From: Microbulbifer sp. YPW1
GTDB taxonomy: Bacteria > Pseudomonadota > Gammaproteobacteria > Pseudomonadales > Cellvibrionaceae
DNA length: 64,000 nucleotides
Reading direction: 5' to 3'
Assembly: GCF_013367775.1 (NCBI RefSeq)
Contig: NZ_CP055157.1
Coordinates: 3,174,001 to 3,238,000 of the forward strand
Positions 52,924-61,781 of the stretch are shown here, piece after piece; position 1 is the first letter of the stretch; the number at the start of each line of letters is the position of its first letter. The translations under genes were made by a program, and so were the position numbers. The notes under the pieces were generated by a model. It had not been told where the DNA came from and ran no database searches. It saw nothing but the letters and a program-made list of their open reading frames with translations.

Positions 52924-53934
52924 CTAGGGCAGGGCGACGACGTTCAGCAGCGTGTCGATCACCCGATCGGCACTGATGCCTTCCCCCTGGGCTTCAAAAC
53001 TGAGCCCCAGGCGGTGGCGCAGGCAGTCGTGAATCACGGCATGAATATCCTGCGGGTCCACGTAATCGCGGCCCTCGAGCCAGGCGTTGGTACGCCCGGC
53101 CTTGTCCAGTGCGATGGAGCCCCGCGGGCTGGCACCGATTTCGATCCAGCGCGCCAGTTCTTCCGACAGCTTGGCCGGATGGCGGCTGGCTTCAACCAGA
53201 TCTGCCATATAGCGCGCCATGGCATCCGACACATGAATGGCGGCGATTTCCCGGCGTGCATCGAACACCGCCTGTTGCGGAATAACGTCAGCCGGCTGCC
53301 GGGGTTCTGCCGCATTGCCCTCTGCGCTGGCTTCCGATTCACGTTTGGCTGCGGCAATTTCCTCGCTGCGCACCAGTTCGATTACCTGCACTTCATCTTC
53401 TACCGGCGGGTAGGTGATCAGCACGTGCATCAGAAACCGGTCCATCTGTGCTTCCGGCAGCGGATAGGTGCCTTCCTGCTCAATGGGATTCTGGGTGGCC
53501 ATCACCATAAACAGGGGTGGCATCTTGTGGGTTTTGCCGGCTACGGTGACCTGGCGCTCCTCCATGGCTTCGAGTAACGCGGACTGCACCTTGGCGGGTG
53601 CGCGGTTGATTTCGTCGGCGAGCACGATATTGGCGAAGATTGGACCGGGGTGAAAACGAAACTCAGACTTCTGTTCATCGCGGTAGAGCATATCGGTGCC
53701 GGTGACATCCGCCGGCAGCAGGTCGGGTGTGAACTGGATGCGGCTGAAATCCGCCTCCAGGTTTTTCGCCAGTGCCTTGATGGCTCGTGTTTTGGCGAGC
53801 CCGGGCAGCCCTTCCACCAGCAGGTTGCCGTTGGCCAACAGGCCGATAATCAGGCGCCGGATCACATCCCGCTGGCCCACAATGGCGCGGCCCATGCCTT
53901 CTTCCAGCGTTGCAATCTGTTCCCTTGCTGACAT
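52924..53934 (-). CDS. MoxR-family AAA+ ATPase
   Basis: The 336 residues contain Walker A GLPGLAKT (42-49), Walker B VLADEINRAP, the sensor region MATQNPIEQEGTYPLPEAQMDRF and a C-terminal lid. MoxR proteins are chaperone-like ATPases that, with vWA proteins, help mature or activate enzyme complexes (methanol dehydrogenase is the named example). An insertion of about 20 Ala/Glu/Pro-rich residues near 215 is unusual. AAGGAT precedes the ATG at 53934. It is first gene of the operon, divergent from the octaheme cytochrome and flanked by sulfatase genes. Confidence 0.95.
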   Translation of the reverse strand: MSAREQIATLEEGMGRAIVGQRDVIRRLIIGLLANGNLLVEGLPGLAKTRAIKALAKNLEADFSRIQFTPDLLPADVTGTDMLYRDEQKSEFRFHPGPIFANIVLADEINRAPAKVQSALLEAMEERQVTVAGKTHKMPPLFMVMATQNPIEQEGTYPLPEAQMDRFLMHVLITYPPVEDEVQVIELVRSEEIAAAKRESEASAEGNAAEPRQPADVIPQQAVFDARREIAAIHVSDAMARYMADLVEASRHPAKLSEELARWIEIGASPRGSIALDKAGRTNAWLEGRDYVDPQDIHAVIHDCLRHRLGLSFEAQGEGISADRVIDTLLNVVALP

Positions 53935-54056
53935 GGCGCATCCTTCTTCAGCCACTGATACTGCGTCCCTCATTAACGCTAGCAGATCGCAGGCGGAGGA
54001 AGTGGACGCAAGAAGCTATACTGGGTGCCAATTAAAAGTATAAAACCGGAGGCAAG

Positions 54057-56387
54057 ATGCGCACGCCGATCATCCTTTTGCTCGCTGCCCTGCTGGTTGG
54101 CGGGTGCAGTGAAACCGTGGACGAGAAGGGCGCAGAAACTACAAAAAGTTCAAGCCCGCCGCTGCGTGCGCAAGCGGATCGCGCATCAGCGATGGACGCG
54201 GTGGTTGCAGTAAAAGGGCATTCCGGCAAGGCGCCTGGCGCGGATGGCAACACCGACTATGTAGGGGCGGAAGCCTGCGCCGGCTGCCACCAGCAGGCGT
54301 TCGCCGACTGGCAAAAATCCCACCACGATCTGGCAATGAAAGCGCCAACGGCGGAAACCGTGGTGGGCAATTTCGATAACGCGAAATTCGACTATTTCGG
54401 CACCGAGTCCACCTTCTATCAGCGGGACGGCCAGTATTTTGTGCAAACGGACAATGCGGAAGGCGAGCTGCAGGAATTTCCTGTCGCCTACACCTTTGGT
54501 ATTTACCCGCTGCAGCAGTACCTGATTGAATTGCCCGGCGGCCGTCTGCAGGCCCTGAGTGTTTCCTGGGATTCCCGCTCCAAAGAAGAGGGCGGGCAGC
54601 GCTGGTTCCACCTGTACCCGGACGAGGAAATCAAACCTGGTGATCCCCTGCACTGGACCGGAATCAATCAGAACTGGAACTTCCAGTGTGCGGATTGTCA
54701 TTCCACCAACCTGCACAAGAATTACGACCCGGCATCGCAAACCTTTTCTACCGAGTGGTCCGAGATCAATGTTGGCTGTGAGTCTTGCCACGGGCCAGGG
54801 CAGAAGCATCTGGACTGGGCGGCTCAACCGGAAGATCAACGGGCAGCCGATGCCAACCAGGGCTTTGCGATCCGTTTTGATGGCCGCCGTCAGGCGCGCT
54901 GGGCTATGGATGGCAAGACGGGAATAGCGCACATCCAGAACGAGGTGCAGACCCAGCAGGAAATCCCGGTGTGTGCCCAGTGTCATTCCCGTCGCGGCAC
55001 CCAGCATCCCGGTGTCAGGCCCGATGATGATTATCTGGATTTCTTCCATCCCGCTCTACTGAGCGACGGCCTGTATCATGCTGATGGTCAGATCAACGAT
55101 GAAGTCTATGTGTGGGGCTCATTCCTGCAGAGCAAGATGCACACCGCAGGCGTTACCTGCAGCAATTGTCACAACCCACACAGCCTGGAATTGCGCGCGC
55201 AGGGTAACGATGTATGTGCCCAGTGCCATCTTCCGACAAAGTTCGATACGGCAGAGCATCACTTCCACCCGGCGGACAGCGAAGGCGCCCAGTGTGTGAG
55301 CTGCCATATGCCAGACAAGGTGTACATGCAGGTGGATGCGCGCCGCGATCACAGCTTCCGCGTGCCGCGCCCGGACCTGAGCGACACTATCGGCTCCCCC
55401 AATGCGTGCATCGGGTGTCACACGGACCAGTCCAATGCCTGGGCGGCGGCGATTCTTGAGAAAAAGTTCGGCGAACCTGATCCCCATTACGGGGAGGCGC
55501 TTTATGCCGGGCGCATGGGCGCGGCGGATGCGGAGAGCCAGTTACTGAAGCTGGTGATGGACGACAAGCAGCCGGAAATTGTGCGCGCCACCGCGGTATC
55601 CATGTTGCCGCGCTATCTGTCTCAGACCAGTGCGCAGGTTCTGCAGGTCATTGCCCAGGGTGACGACGCGCTCCAGCACCTCGGCCTGGCGCAGTCCCTT
55701 GATCAGGTGCCGCAGCAGGTACGCCCGGCGCTGGCGATCCCGTTGTTATATGAAGATGAGCGGGTAACCGCATCCCTTGCGGCCAGTGCCATGGCGGGGG
55801 CGCCGCTCAGCCAGTACCCGGAAGAAGTGCGCAAGCGTTATGCAAAGGCGCTGTCAGACTATGTGACTACTGCGGAATTCAACAGTGATCGTCCGGAAAG
55901 TCTTGTCAATCTGGCGTCTTTGCGAGGCCGTGAGGGAAATCTTCCTGAGGCTGAGCGGTTGCTGAAGCAGGCGGTGGAACGTGCTCCGTATTTCACCCCC
56001 GGCGTGATTAACCTGGCGGACCTGTATCGGGCAAGCGCTCGTGAGGCGGATAGCGAGGCATTGCTGCGCGACGCCTTGAGCAATACCTTCGACAAGGCAC
56101 CGATCCAGCATACGTTGGGCCTGGGCCTGGTCCGACAGAAGAGAATGACGGAGGCGCTTGAAATGTTGCGGGCCTCTGCGCACAGTAATTCTGCGACACC
56201 ACGCTACATCTATGTGTATGCAATTGCGCTCAATTCACAGGGCAAGCCTGATCAGGCGATCGATGAACTGGAGCGAGGGTTGACACAATTTCCCGGTGAT
56301 CGCCAGATTCTTTCAGCCCTGGTATCGATTCACCGTGAGCAGGGGAATGCGGCACTGGCGCAAAAATATCAGCAGCAACTGCAATAG
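54057..56387 (+). CDS. Octaheme TPR cytochrome c lipoprotein
   Basis: The 776 residues have a lipoprotein signal with lipobox VGGC (Cys17), then a cytochrome c554-type domain (about 60-480) with eight CxxCH haem-binding motifs: CAGCH, CADCH, CESCH, CAQCH, CSNCH, CAQCH, CVSCH and CIGCH. The C-terminal part (about 490-776) consists of HEAT/TPR-like repeats (PESLVNLASLRGREGNLPEAERLL, RQKRMTEALEML, PDQAIDELERGL). It is periplasmic and membrane-anchored. Such multihaem cytochromes transfer electrons or reduce nitrogen/sulfur compounds, but the partner is not visible. Divergent from moxR and followed by a sulfatase in convergent orientation. Confidence 0.9.
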   Translation: MRTPIILLLAALLVGGCSETVDEKGAETTKSSSPPLRAQADRASAMDAVVAVKGHSGKAPGADGNTDYVGAEACAGCHQQAFADWQKSHHDLAMKAPTAETVVGNFDNAKFDYFGTESTFYQRDGQYFVQTDNAEGELQEFPVAYTFGIYPLQQYLIELPGGRLQALSVSWDSRSKEEGGQRWFHLYPDEEIKPGDPLHWTGINQNWNFQCADCHSTNLHKNYDPASQTFSTEWSEINVGCESCHGPGQKHLDWAAQPEDQRAADANQGFAIRFDGRRQARWAMDGKTGIAHIQNEVQTQQEIPVCAQCHSRRGTQHPGVRPDDDYLDFFHPALLSDGLYHADGQINDEVYVWGSFLQSKMHTAGVTCSNCHNPHSLELRAQGNDVCAQCHLPTKFDTAEHHFHPADSEGAQCVSCHMPDKVYMQVDARRDHSFRVPRPDLSDTIGSPNACIGCHTDQSNAWAAAILEKKFGEPDPHYGEALYAGRMGAADAESQLLKLVMDDKQPEIVRATAVSMLPRYLSQTSAQVLQVIAQGDDALQHLGLAQSLDQVPQQVRPALAIPLLYEDERVTASLAASAMAGAPLSQYPEEVRKRYAKALSDYVTTAEFNSDRPESLVNLASLRGREGNLPEAERLLKQAVERAPYFTPGVINLADLYRASAREADSEALLRDALSNTFDKAPIQHTLGLGLVRQKRMTEALEMLRASAHSNSATPRYIYVYAIALNSQGKPDQAIDELERGLTQFPGDRQILSALVSIHREQGNAALAQKYQQQLQ

Positions 56388-56402
56388 TTTCCAGGGTGGA
56401 AA

Positions 56403-56436
56403 TAAAAGAGCGCGGTAGTTGCCGCGCTCTTTTTTG
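56403..56436. terminator. Terminator between cytochrome and sulfatase 3
   Basis: AAAGAGCGCGG-TAGTTG-CCGCGCTCTTT followed by T's: an 11-bp stem serving both convergent genes. Confidence 0.92.
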
Positions 56437-56463
56437 TCTGGAAAAGCTGGATAGGAGGGAGTT

Positions 56464-57978
56464 CTACCGGCTTTCGTTTACCTGCATGGCCGCTTCAATG
56501 GCCTTGTTGATATTCAGCGAGGCGGACTTCTGGCGCGGTGGGAATTCCTTGAAGGTTTCCAGGTGCTCGTTCAGGATCTGGATCGCCGGTTGGAACACCC
56601 AGCTCTTGCGCATGATCTGGTGGAATCCGGTAACGCCATCGTAGTGTTCCAGCGGGTCCTTGCGCAGGTTGAACAGCTTGGGCATGGTGTGGGTGACCAT
56701 ATCCTCGTAGTAGCGTCCGCCCGGTTTGGTGGCGAAGTGCATTTTCCAGGGGCCTACCCGCAGCGCGGTTAACTGGGATTCGTAGTAGTAAAAAATTTTG
56801 TTGCGTGCAGACTCCTCACTTTTACCCATCCAGTAATCGAGATTGTTTTCCCCGTCGATATACACCTTGTCTGACTTCTTGAGTTTTTCCCGCAGGTTTG
56901 GCTCGCCCAGTGCTGCAGCAATGGTTGGGAACACGTCTTCGTGAGAGGAGATCCCGTTGCGCTTCAGGCCGGCGGGGATCTTGCCGGGCCAGCGCACCAG
57001 GAATGGCACGCGTACGCCACCCTCCCAGGTTGTCATTTTTTCACCGCGGAACTTCGTGGTGCCCGCATCCGGCCAGCTGCTTTGCTCGGGACCGTTATCG
57101 GTGGTGTAGATGACAATGGTGTTGTCGGCAACACCCAGCTCATCCAGCTTGTCCAGCAGCTTGCCCACATGGCCGTCGTGTTCAATCAGGCCACTGCCAA
57201 ACAGATCATCCTCTGAGCTAAGCTGGGTAGCCAGGTTACGGCTCTCGTCTTTCAAATGAATGTACACATGCATACGGCTGGTAGCGTGCCAGATAAAGAA
57301 CGGCTTGCCCGCTTTTTTTGCGCGCTCCATAAAGTTCAGGCTGCGCTCCAGGATTTCCTCGTCAAAGGTTTCCATACGCTCGCGGGTAAGCGGACCGGTG
57401 TCGGTGATCTTGCCATCCGCGTAAGACTCGATGACGCCGCGGGGGCCAAAGTTTTTCTTGAACTCCGGATCCTTCGGGTAGTCCTCCTGCTCCGGTTCCT
57501 CCGATACGTTCAGGTGGTAGAGGTTGCCGTAGAACTCGTCGAACCCGTGTTTGGTCGGCAGGTGTTCGTCCAGGTCACCCAGATGGTTTTTGCCGTATTG
57601 CGCGGTCATGTAGCCCTGGTCTTTGAGAAACTCTGCCAGGGTAGGGTCGGCTTCCTTGATCCCCAGCGGGTTGCCCGGCTGGCCAACCGTGGTCAGGCCC
57701 GTGCGCACCGGAAGCTGGCCCATCAGGAAGGCCGCGCGACCGGCGGTACAGCTGGGTTGTGCGTAGTGGTCGGTGAACAGTACGCCCTCGTTGGCGATCC
57801 GATCAATGTTGGGCGTCGGGTAGGTCATGCCGTGGGAATAGGCGCTCAATGAGATCTGTGCCACGTCATCCACCATGATGGCGAGGATATTTGGTTTTTC
57901 GGCGGCTTGTGAACTGATCGACGCGGTGAGCCCGACCAGCAAGGCTGCGGTAGTGGCAAATAACGGTAAAGCTTTCAC
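56464..57978 (-). CDS. Secreted sulfatase (CTAGR active site), copy 3
   Basis: The 504 residues have a signal peptide (about 1-26, ISSQAAEKP junction). Asp37-Asp38 sit in AIMVDDVA and Cys77 in PSCTAGRAAF. TAQYGKNHLGD, YTTDNGPE and FRGEKMTTWEGGVRVP follow. It is related to copies 1 and 2, with the same YHLN insert, but has AIMVDDV instead of VIWGDDVG at the metal site and lacks the GMWN that follows. I start at GTG 57978, preceded by AGGAG; the longer frame is rejected. It is downstream of the AraC gene on the same strand. Confidence 0.93.
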   Translation of the reverse strand: MKALPLFATTAALLVGLTASISSQAAEKPNILAIMVDDVAQISLSAYSHGMTYPTPNIDRIANEGVLFTDHYAQPSCTAGRAAFLMGQLPVRTGLTTVGQPGNPLGIKEADPTLAEFLKDQGYMTAQYGKNHLGDLDEHLPTKHGFDEFYGNLYHLNVSEEPEQEDYPKDPEFKKNFGPRGVIESYADGKITDTGPLTRERMETFDEEILERSLNFMERAKKAGKPFFIWHATSRMHVYIHLKDESRNLATQLSSEDDLFGSGLIEHDGHVGKLLDKLDELGVADNTIVIYTTDNGPEQSSWPDAGTTKFRGEKMTTWEGGVRVPFLVRWPGKIPAGLKRNGISSHEDVFPTIAAALGEPNLREKLKKSDKVYIDGENNLDYWMGKSEESARNKIFYYYESQLTALRVGPWKMHFATKPGGRYYEDMVTHTMPKLFNLRKDPLEHYDGVTGFHQIMRKSWVFQPAIQILNEHLETFKEFPPRQKSASLNINKAIEAAMQVNESR

Positions 57979-58091
57979 GAGAACTCCTGATACCACAATA
58001 AAGTGTCCCAGCAAGCATAGTTGAGCGTTTGTGGCGTTACGGCTAATCCCGTGCCAACGCAAGGCGACTTATCGATTGTGTGGTTGTACGC

Positions 58092-59105
58092 CTACTTGTT
58101 TGGTGGCACGTACTGATACCGTGCCTTCCAGTCGCGGGGAGATTGTCCGGTCCAGCTTTTGAAATTGCGGCTGAAAATTGCCACGTCGGCATACCCCAGA
58201 TTGAGTGCCAGGTCGGTGATGCTGAGCTGCCCGTGCTGCAGGTTGCGCTGGGCCACTTCCAGTCGGGTTTTCTGTAACAGTTCGCGAAAGGTCGTTTTTT
58301 CTGCCTGCAATTTCTTTTGTAGCACCCGGGGATGGAGGTTGAGGGCAGCGGCGACGCGCTCGATATTGCACTCGCCACTGGGAAGCAGGTTGCCGATGAT
58401 GTGGCAGACCTGGGCCTGCAGGTTACCTGGATAGATGGTTTCCAGTAGCTGGATCCGTTGTTGAAAGTGCTCCCTTAACAGCTCCTCATCCAATTGCGGC
58501 TTTCGTGAGAGCCAGATGAGGGGGAAGCTAATACCGCCGAATTCGCTCTGGTACAGGATATGTCCCTCGTACCTTGCGGGCATCTTCAGAGCTTGGGCGG
58601 GGGCTGCCTGTGGCAAGTGCAGCTTCAGGCTGCTCGCGGCGCTGCCGACCATTTGTGAAAGCAGGTTGAAAGCCTGCCCGGCACTCAGCTGCATTAACTG
58701 GACGAGCCCTGAGGCGTTGGAAAAATCGAAGCTCAGCTGTAGTTCCAGTGTGTCTCCACGGGTGGCCTGCTGTACGTGAACGCCGTAGGCATGCAGGCTG
58801 ATGTGCTGCCTGGAATAGACCAGCGCGTCAGCCAATGTGGGCTGCTGGCGGATGGATAACCCGATTTCTCCCAGTGCCAGAGGACCCTGGTGCGCACACA
58901 GGCTAAGGCAGAACACCGGATCGCCGCAGGCGAGGGCGGTCGCGTCCAGCAGGTCGGCGAGACGGGTGTACGAGACATAGGTATTCGGGTCGCGCAGCTG
59001 GGCACTGCTGAAGCCGAATTGCTGCAGCAGGGTGGTCGGGTTCTGCCCGTACTGGCTCACCAGCTGTTCGTAGCCTTCGATGGCACCGCTGCGGATTAGG
59101 AACAT
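58092..59105 (-). CDS. AraC-family regulator (OruR/arabinose-binding-like N-domain)
   Basis: The 337 residues have an N-terminal domain (about 10-205, GYEQLVSQYGQNPTTLLQQFG, VSYTRLADLLDATA) of the OruR/AraC type. The C-terminal AraC DNA-binding domain has two helix-turn-helix units (about 240-330; NIERVAAALNLHPRVLQKKL and SITDLALNLGYADVAIFSRNFKSWTGQSPRDW). It lies divergent from the cupin operon and next to sulfatase 3. Two direct repeats in the intergenic region (59150-59189) are the probable binding sites. The inducer is unknown. Confidence 0.94.
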   Translation of the reverse strand: MFLIRSGAIEGYEQLVSQYGQNPTTLLQQFGFSSAQLRDPNTYVSYTRLADLLDATALACGDPVFCLSLCAHQGPLALGEIGLSIRQQPTLADALVYSRQHISLHAYGVHVQQATRGDTLELQLSFDFSNASGLVQLMQLSAGQAFNLLSQMVGSAASSLKLHLPQAAPAQALKMPARYEGHILYQSEFGGISFPLIWLSRKPQLDEELLREHFQQRIQLLETIYPGNLQAQVCHIIGNLLPSGECNIERVAAALNLHPRVLQKKLQAEKTTFRELLQKTRLEVAQRNLQHGQLSITDLALNLGYADVAIFSRNFKSWTGQSPRDWKARYQYVPPNK

Positions 59106-59149
59106 GTTGGGCTCCTCTTCGGCTCGTCGTTCTCTACGGGCTCAATATA

Positions 59150-59189
59150 GTTCGCAAATAGTCAAGTTGTGTTCGCAAAAAGTCAAGTT
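59150..59189. promoter_or_regulatory. Two 19-bp direct repeats, candidate AraC-type operator
   Basis: GTTCGCAAATAGTCAAGTT (59150-59168) and GTTCGCAAAAAGTCAAGTT (59171-59189) differ at one base and begin 21 bp apart, two helical turns. Tandem direct repeats with this spacing are the normal binding arrangement of AraC-family activators. They lie between the regulator gene and the divergent cupin gene. Confidence 0.65.
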
Positions 59190-59301
59190 AGTGCTTGCTC
59201 TCCTTCCTAGACTGGCGCTGTTCCCTCACTCCTGTGAATTGGTCGCTGAGGGCAGGGGGAAACACAATAAAAACTATTGACTCAACTACTGGAGAACGGC
59301 G

Positions 59302-59835
59302 ATGAGTGAAGCAAAAACCCCGGTTATGGACCTGTTGGCCGCAATGCAAAGCGGCGGCGTGGTATCCCGCGATGACGCCAAAGAGGCGATCCTGATTCAA
59401 GAAAATGACCTGCCCTGGGTCAGCCTGCCCGACGGCTCACTGCTGCAGGTTCTGCATGTAGACCTCAACCAGAACCTCTGGATTATCCGCAACAAGTTCA
59501 AACCCGGTTTCGGTGTTGAAACCCACTATCACACCGGTCCTGTGTTTGCGGTGACCACTGCGGGTGAATGGTTCTACAAAGAATACCCCGAGAAGATCAA
59601 CAAGGCTGGCTCCTACCTGTTCGAGCCTGCGCACTCCGTACATACCCTGACCGTTGCAGACGATGCCACGGAAGACGCGGAAGTCTGGTTCGCGATCTTT
59701 GGCAGCAACGTCAATATCGACGACGACGGCAACGTGACCAGCGTGCTGGACGCCAAAACCGTGATGACTATTTACCGCGCGCTGTGTGAAGCCGAAGGTA
59801 AAACCTGCGAGAACATGATCGTCGTTGGCGAATAA
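59302..59835 (+). CDS. Cupin-fold enzyme, 2,4'-dihydroxyacetophenone-dioxygenase-like
   Basis: The 177 residues form a single cupin with VETHYHTGPVFAVTTAGEWFY and GSYLFEPAHSVHTL, giving the His-X-His...Glu...His metal pattern of Fe cupins. The family is annotated after 2,4'-dihydroxyacetophenone dioxygenase, which cleaves a C-C bond next to a ketone. Whether that reaction is done here is not established. First gene of the operon with an epimerase, an SDR and an acyl-CoA ligase, so it probably helps degrade or remodel an aromatic or terpenoid-like ketone. It starts 113 bp after the direct repeats. Confidence 0.85.
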   Translation: MSEAKTPVMDLLAAMQSGGVVSRDDAKEAILIQENDLPWVSLPDGSLLQVLHVDLNQNLWIIRNKFKPGFGVETHYHTGPVFAVTTAGEWFYKEYPEKINKAGSYLFEPAHSVHTLTVADDATEDAEVWFAIFGSNVNIDDDGNVTSVLDAKTVMTIYRALCEAEGKTCENMIVVGE

Positions 59836-59860
59836 CCGGTTGGCAGAGCGCGAGGTAACT

Positions 59861-60868
59861 ATGAGTCAGTTGAACTCGGCTTTCGTGACCGGGGCTGGCG
59901 GTTTTATCGGCCGCCACCTGGTGCGCCAGCTACTCACTGAAAAAGTGAATGTTGTGGCGCTGATGATGCCCGGAGAGCGCGTACCCGAAGAGTGGGCGCT
60001 TTGGGGCGATCAGCTGCGTACGGTCATTGGCGATGTGCGAACGCTGACCAGCCTCGCGGATGAAATCGGGCCTGTGGATGCGATTTTCCATCTGGCCGCG
60101 GTGGTCGGTGACTGGGGTGCACTCCAGTCCCATGTGGATATCACCGTACATGGCACCGAGCAGGCCATTGACCTCGCCTTGCGCTGGGGATCCCACTTTG
60201 TGGTCACCACCAGTGTCTGCGCCTACGCCAGTGCACTTGCCAAGGGCAAGCTGGATGAGCAGACGCCTCTGGGCAAGCCCTGTTCCCCCTACGAATTCTG
60301 TAAGCAGGAACAGGAGAGGGTGACCCTGGAGGCTGTGAAGCATGGTGGGCTGAAAGCCACCATCGTGCGTCCGGGCAATGTCTTCGGCGTTGGCAGCGGA
60401 CCCTGGGTCAATACGATGCTCGAGTTGTTGCGCGCTGGGCAGCCCTGCCTGCTGGGTCGTGGCGACTGGGATGCGGGCCTGGTGCACGTGGAAAACCTGG
60501 TGGCGATGCTGATTACTGCAGCGCGCTCAGAATGTCACAACGGTGATATTTTTATCGCAGCAGATGGTTATGGCGTTACCTGGCAGCAGTATTTACGTCG
60601 CCTTGCCGCAATTGCTGGTGCACCGGATCCCAAGTCTGTCCCCAATAGTCTGGCCCGCACTCTGGCCCCGGTGCTTGAGTTCTTTGGCCACCTGTTCAGG
60701 CAGAAACAGCGCCCCATGATTACCCGGCAGTCATACCGACTGATGGGCGGCCCTAACGAATTCTCCAATGAAAAAGCGCGTCGCGAGCTGGACTTCCGCC
60801 CCCTGGTCACGTTTGATCAGGCCATGGGCGAGCTGGAGAACCATTTCAAATCCGCGGCGAAAGTCTGA
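59861..60868 (+). CDS. NAD-dependent epimerase/dehydratase (extended SDR)
   Basis: The 335 residues have a Rossmann fold with FVTGAGGFIGRHLV (about 8-21, GxxGxxG) and the HLAAVVG segment, then TSVCAYAS as the Ser-containing strand. YEFCKQEQE gives the YxxxK catalytic pair, and RPGNVFGVGSGPW is the substrate loop. Similarity is closest to 3-beta-hydroxysteroid dehydrogenase/UDP-sugar-type enzymes; the substrate is unknown. GAGG precedes the ATG at 59861. It starts 25 bp after the cupin stop. Confidence 0.93.
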   Translation: MSQLNSAFVTGAGGFIGRHLVRQLLTEKVNVVALMMPGERVPEEWALWGDQLRTVIGDVRTLTSLADEIGPVDAIFHLAAVVGDWGALQSHVDITVHGTEQAIDLALRWGSHFVVTTSVCAYASALAKGKLDEQTPLGKPCSPYEFCKQEQERVTLEAVKHGGLKATIVRPGNVFGVGSGPWVNTMLELLRAGQPCLLGRGDWDAGLVHVENLVAMLITAARSECHNGDIFIAADGYGVTWQQYLRRLAAIAGAPDPKSVPNSLARTLAPVLEFFGHLFRQKQRPMITRQSYRLMGGPNEFSNEKARRELDFRPLVTFDQAMGELENHFKSAAKV

Positions 60869-60879
60869 GGGTGAACAAT

Positions 60880-61719
60880 ATGAGTAGCTGGAAATATGGT
60901 GCGCCCAGAGTGGCGTTTGTATCCGGTGGTGGCAGTGGTATTGGCCTGAACCTGACCCGGGCACTGCTGGCCGACGGCGCTTCTGTGGCAATTTTTGACC
61001 TGAAGGTAGAAGACGCTCTACTGGAAGAGTTGCGCGGGCTTTGTAAAGCGAACAGCGCCAATGTCGAACGTTTTGTGGTGGATATTACCGATCCCGTAGC
61101 GGTTGAACGCGCGATGGATGAAGCCGCTGCAACGCTTGGGCATCCGGACTTTGCCATCAACTGTGCCGGTATTCTGCGCACTGCGGTATTTACCGAGATG
61201 TCGTATGAAATGTTCGACCAGAGTATCCGCGTCAACCTGTACGGCAGCCGAAACTTCGCTGCCGGTGCGCTGAAACATATGCGTACCGGCGGTCACATAG
61301 CATTGATTGCATCGCTGGCGGGCATGTGCGGCAGCTATACCCACGGTGCCTACGCAACCTCGAAATTTGGTGTTGTTGGTCTGGCCGAAGTACTGCGCAC
61401 CGAGCTGAAACCCGAAGGCATCGACGTATCCGTAGTATGCCCGGGCGAAATCTCTACCCCGATGCTCGAGGAAGAGCGCCGGGTGGGCAGTCCGGTGACC
61501 GAAGCATTGAATGAGTTCGCTGGCGTCCTGCCGGTTGAGGTTGCGGTAGACGGCATTCTCGACGGATTGCGCCAGCGCGAATTCATGATTACCCCGGGGT
61601 TCCGGGCGAAGCTCACCCGTTACCTGGCCCGCAGCCATACCGGGCTGTTCCGCTGGATTGTGGACAGCAAGGTGGCGAAAGCGCTGGTGCGGTTTGGCGA
61701 CAAGGCTACGGCGAAATAA
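60880..61719 (+). CDS. Short-chain dehydrogenase/reductase
   Basis: The 279 residues carry classical SDR motifs: GGGSGIG (about 16-22), NCAGI for the NAG motif, IASLAGMCGSYTHGAYATSKFG for the Ser-Tyr-Lys triad (YATSK), and CPGEISTPML. NAD(P)-dependent oxidoreductase of unknown substrate. The frame also contains a GTG at 60871; I use the ATG at 60880, with GAGGGTG at workable spacing. It lies 11 bp after the epimerase stop, so both belong to the same transcript. Confidence 0.92.
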   Translation: MSSWKYGAPRVAFVSGGGSGIGLNLTRALLADGASVAIFDLKVEDALLEELRGLCKANSANVERFVVDITDPVAVERAMDEAAATLGHPDFAINCAGILRTAVFTEMSYEMFDQSIRVNLYGSRNFAAGALKHMRTGGHIALIASLAGMCGSYTHGAYATSKFGVVGLAEVLRTELKPEGIDVSVVCPGEISTPMLEEERRVGSPVTEALNEFAGVLPVEVAVDGILDGLRQREFMITPGFRAKLTRYLARSHTGLFRWIVDSKVAKALVRFGDKATAK

Positions 61720-61781
61720 TTGGATACTTGCTGGCCAGATTGTCATTTAAATTACAAACTGCCACCGGGATATGATGATTT

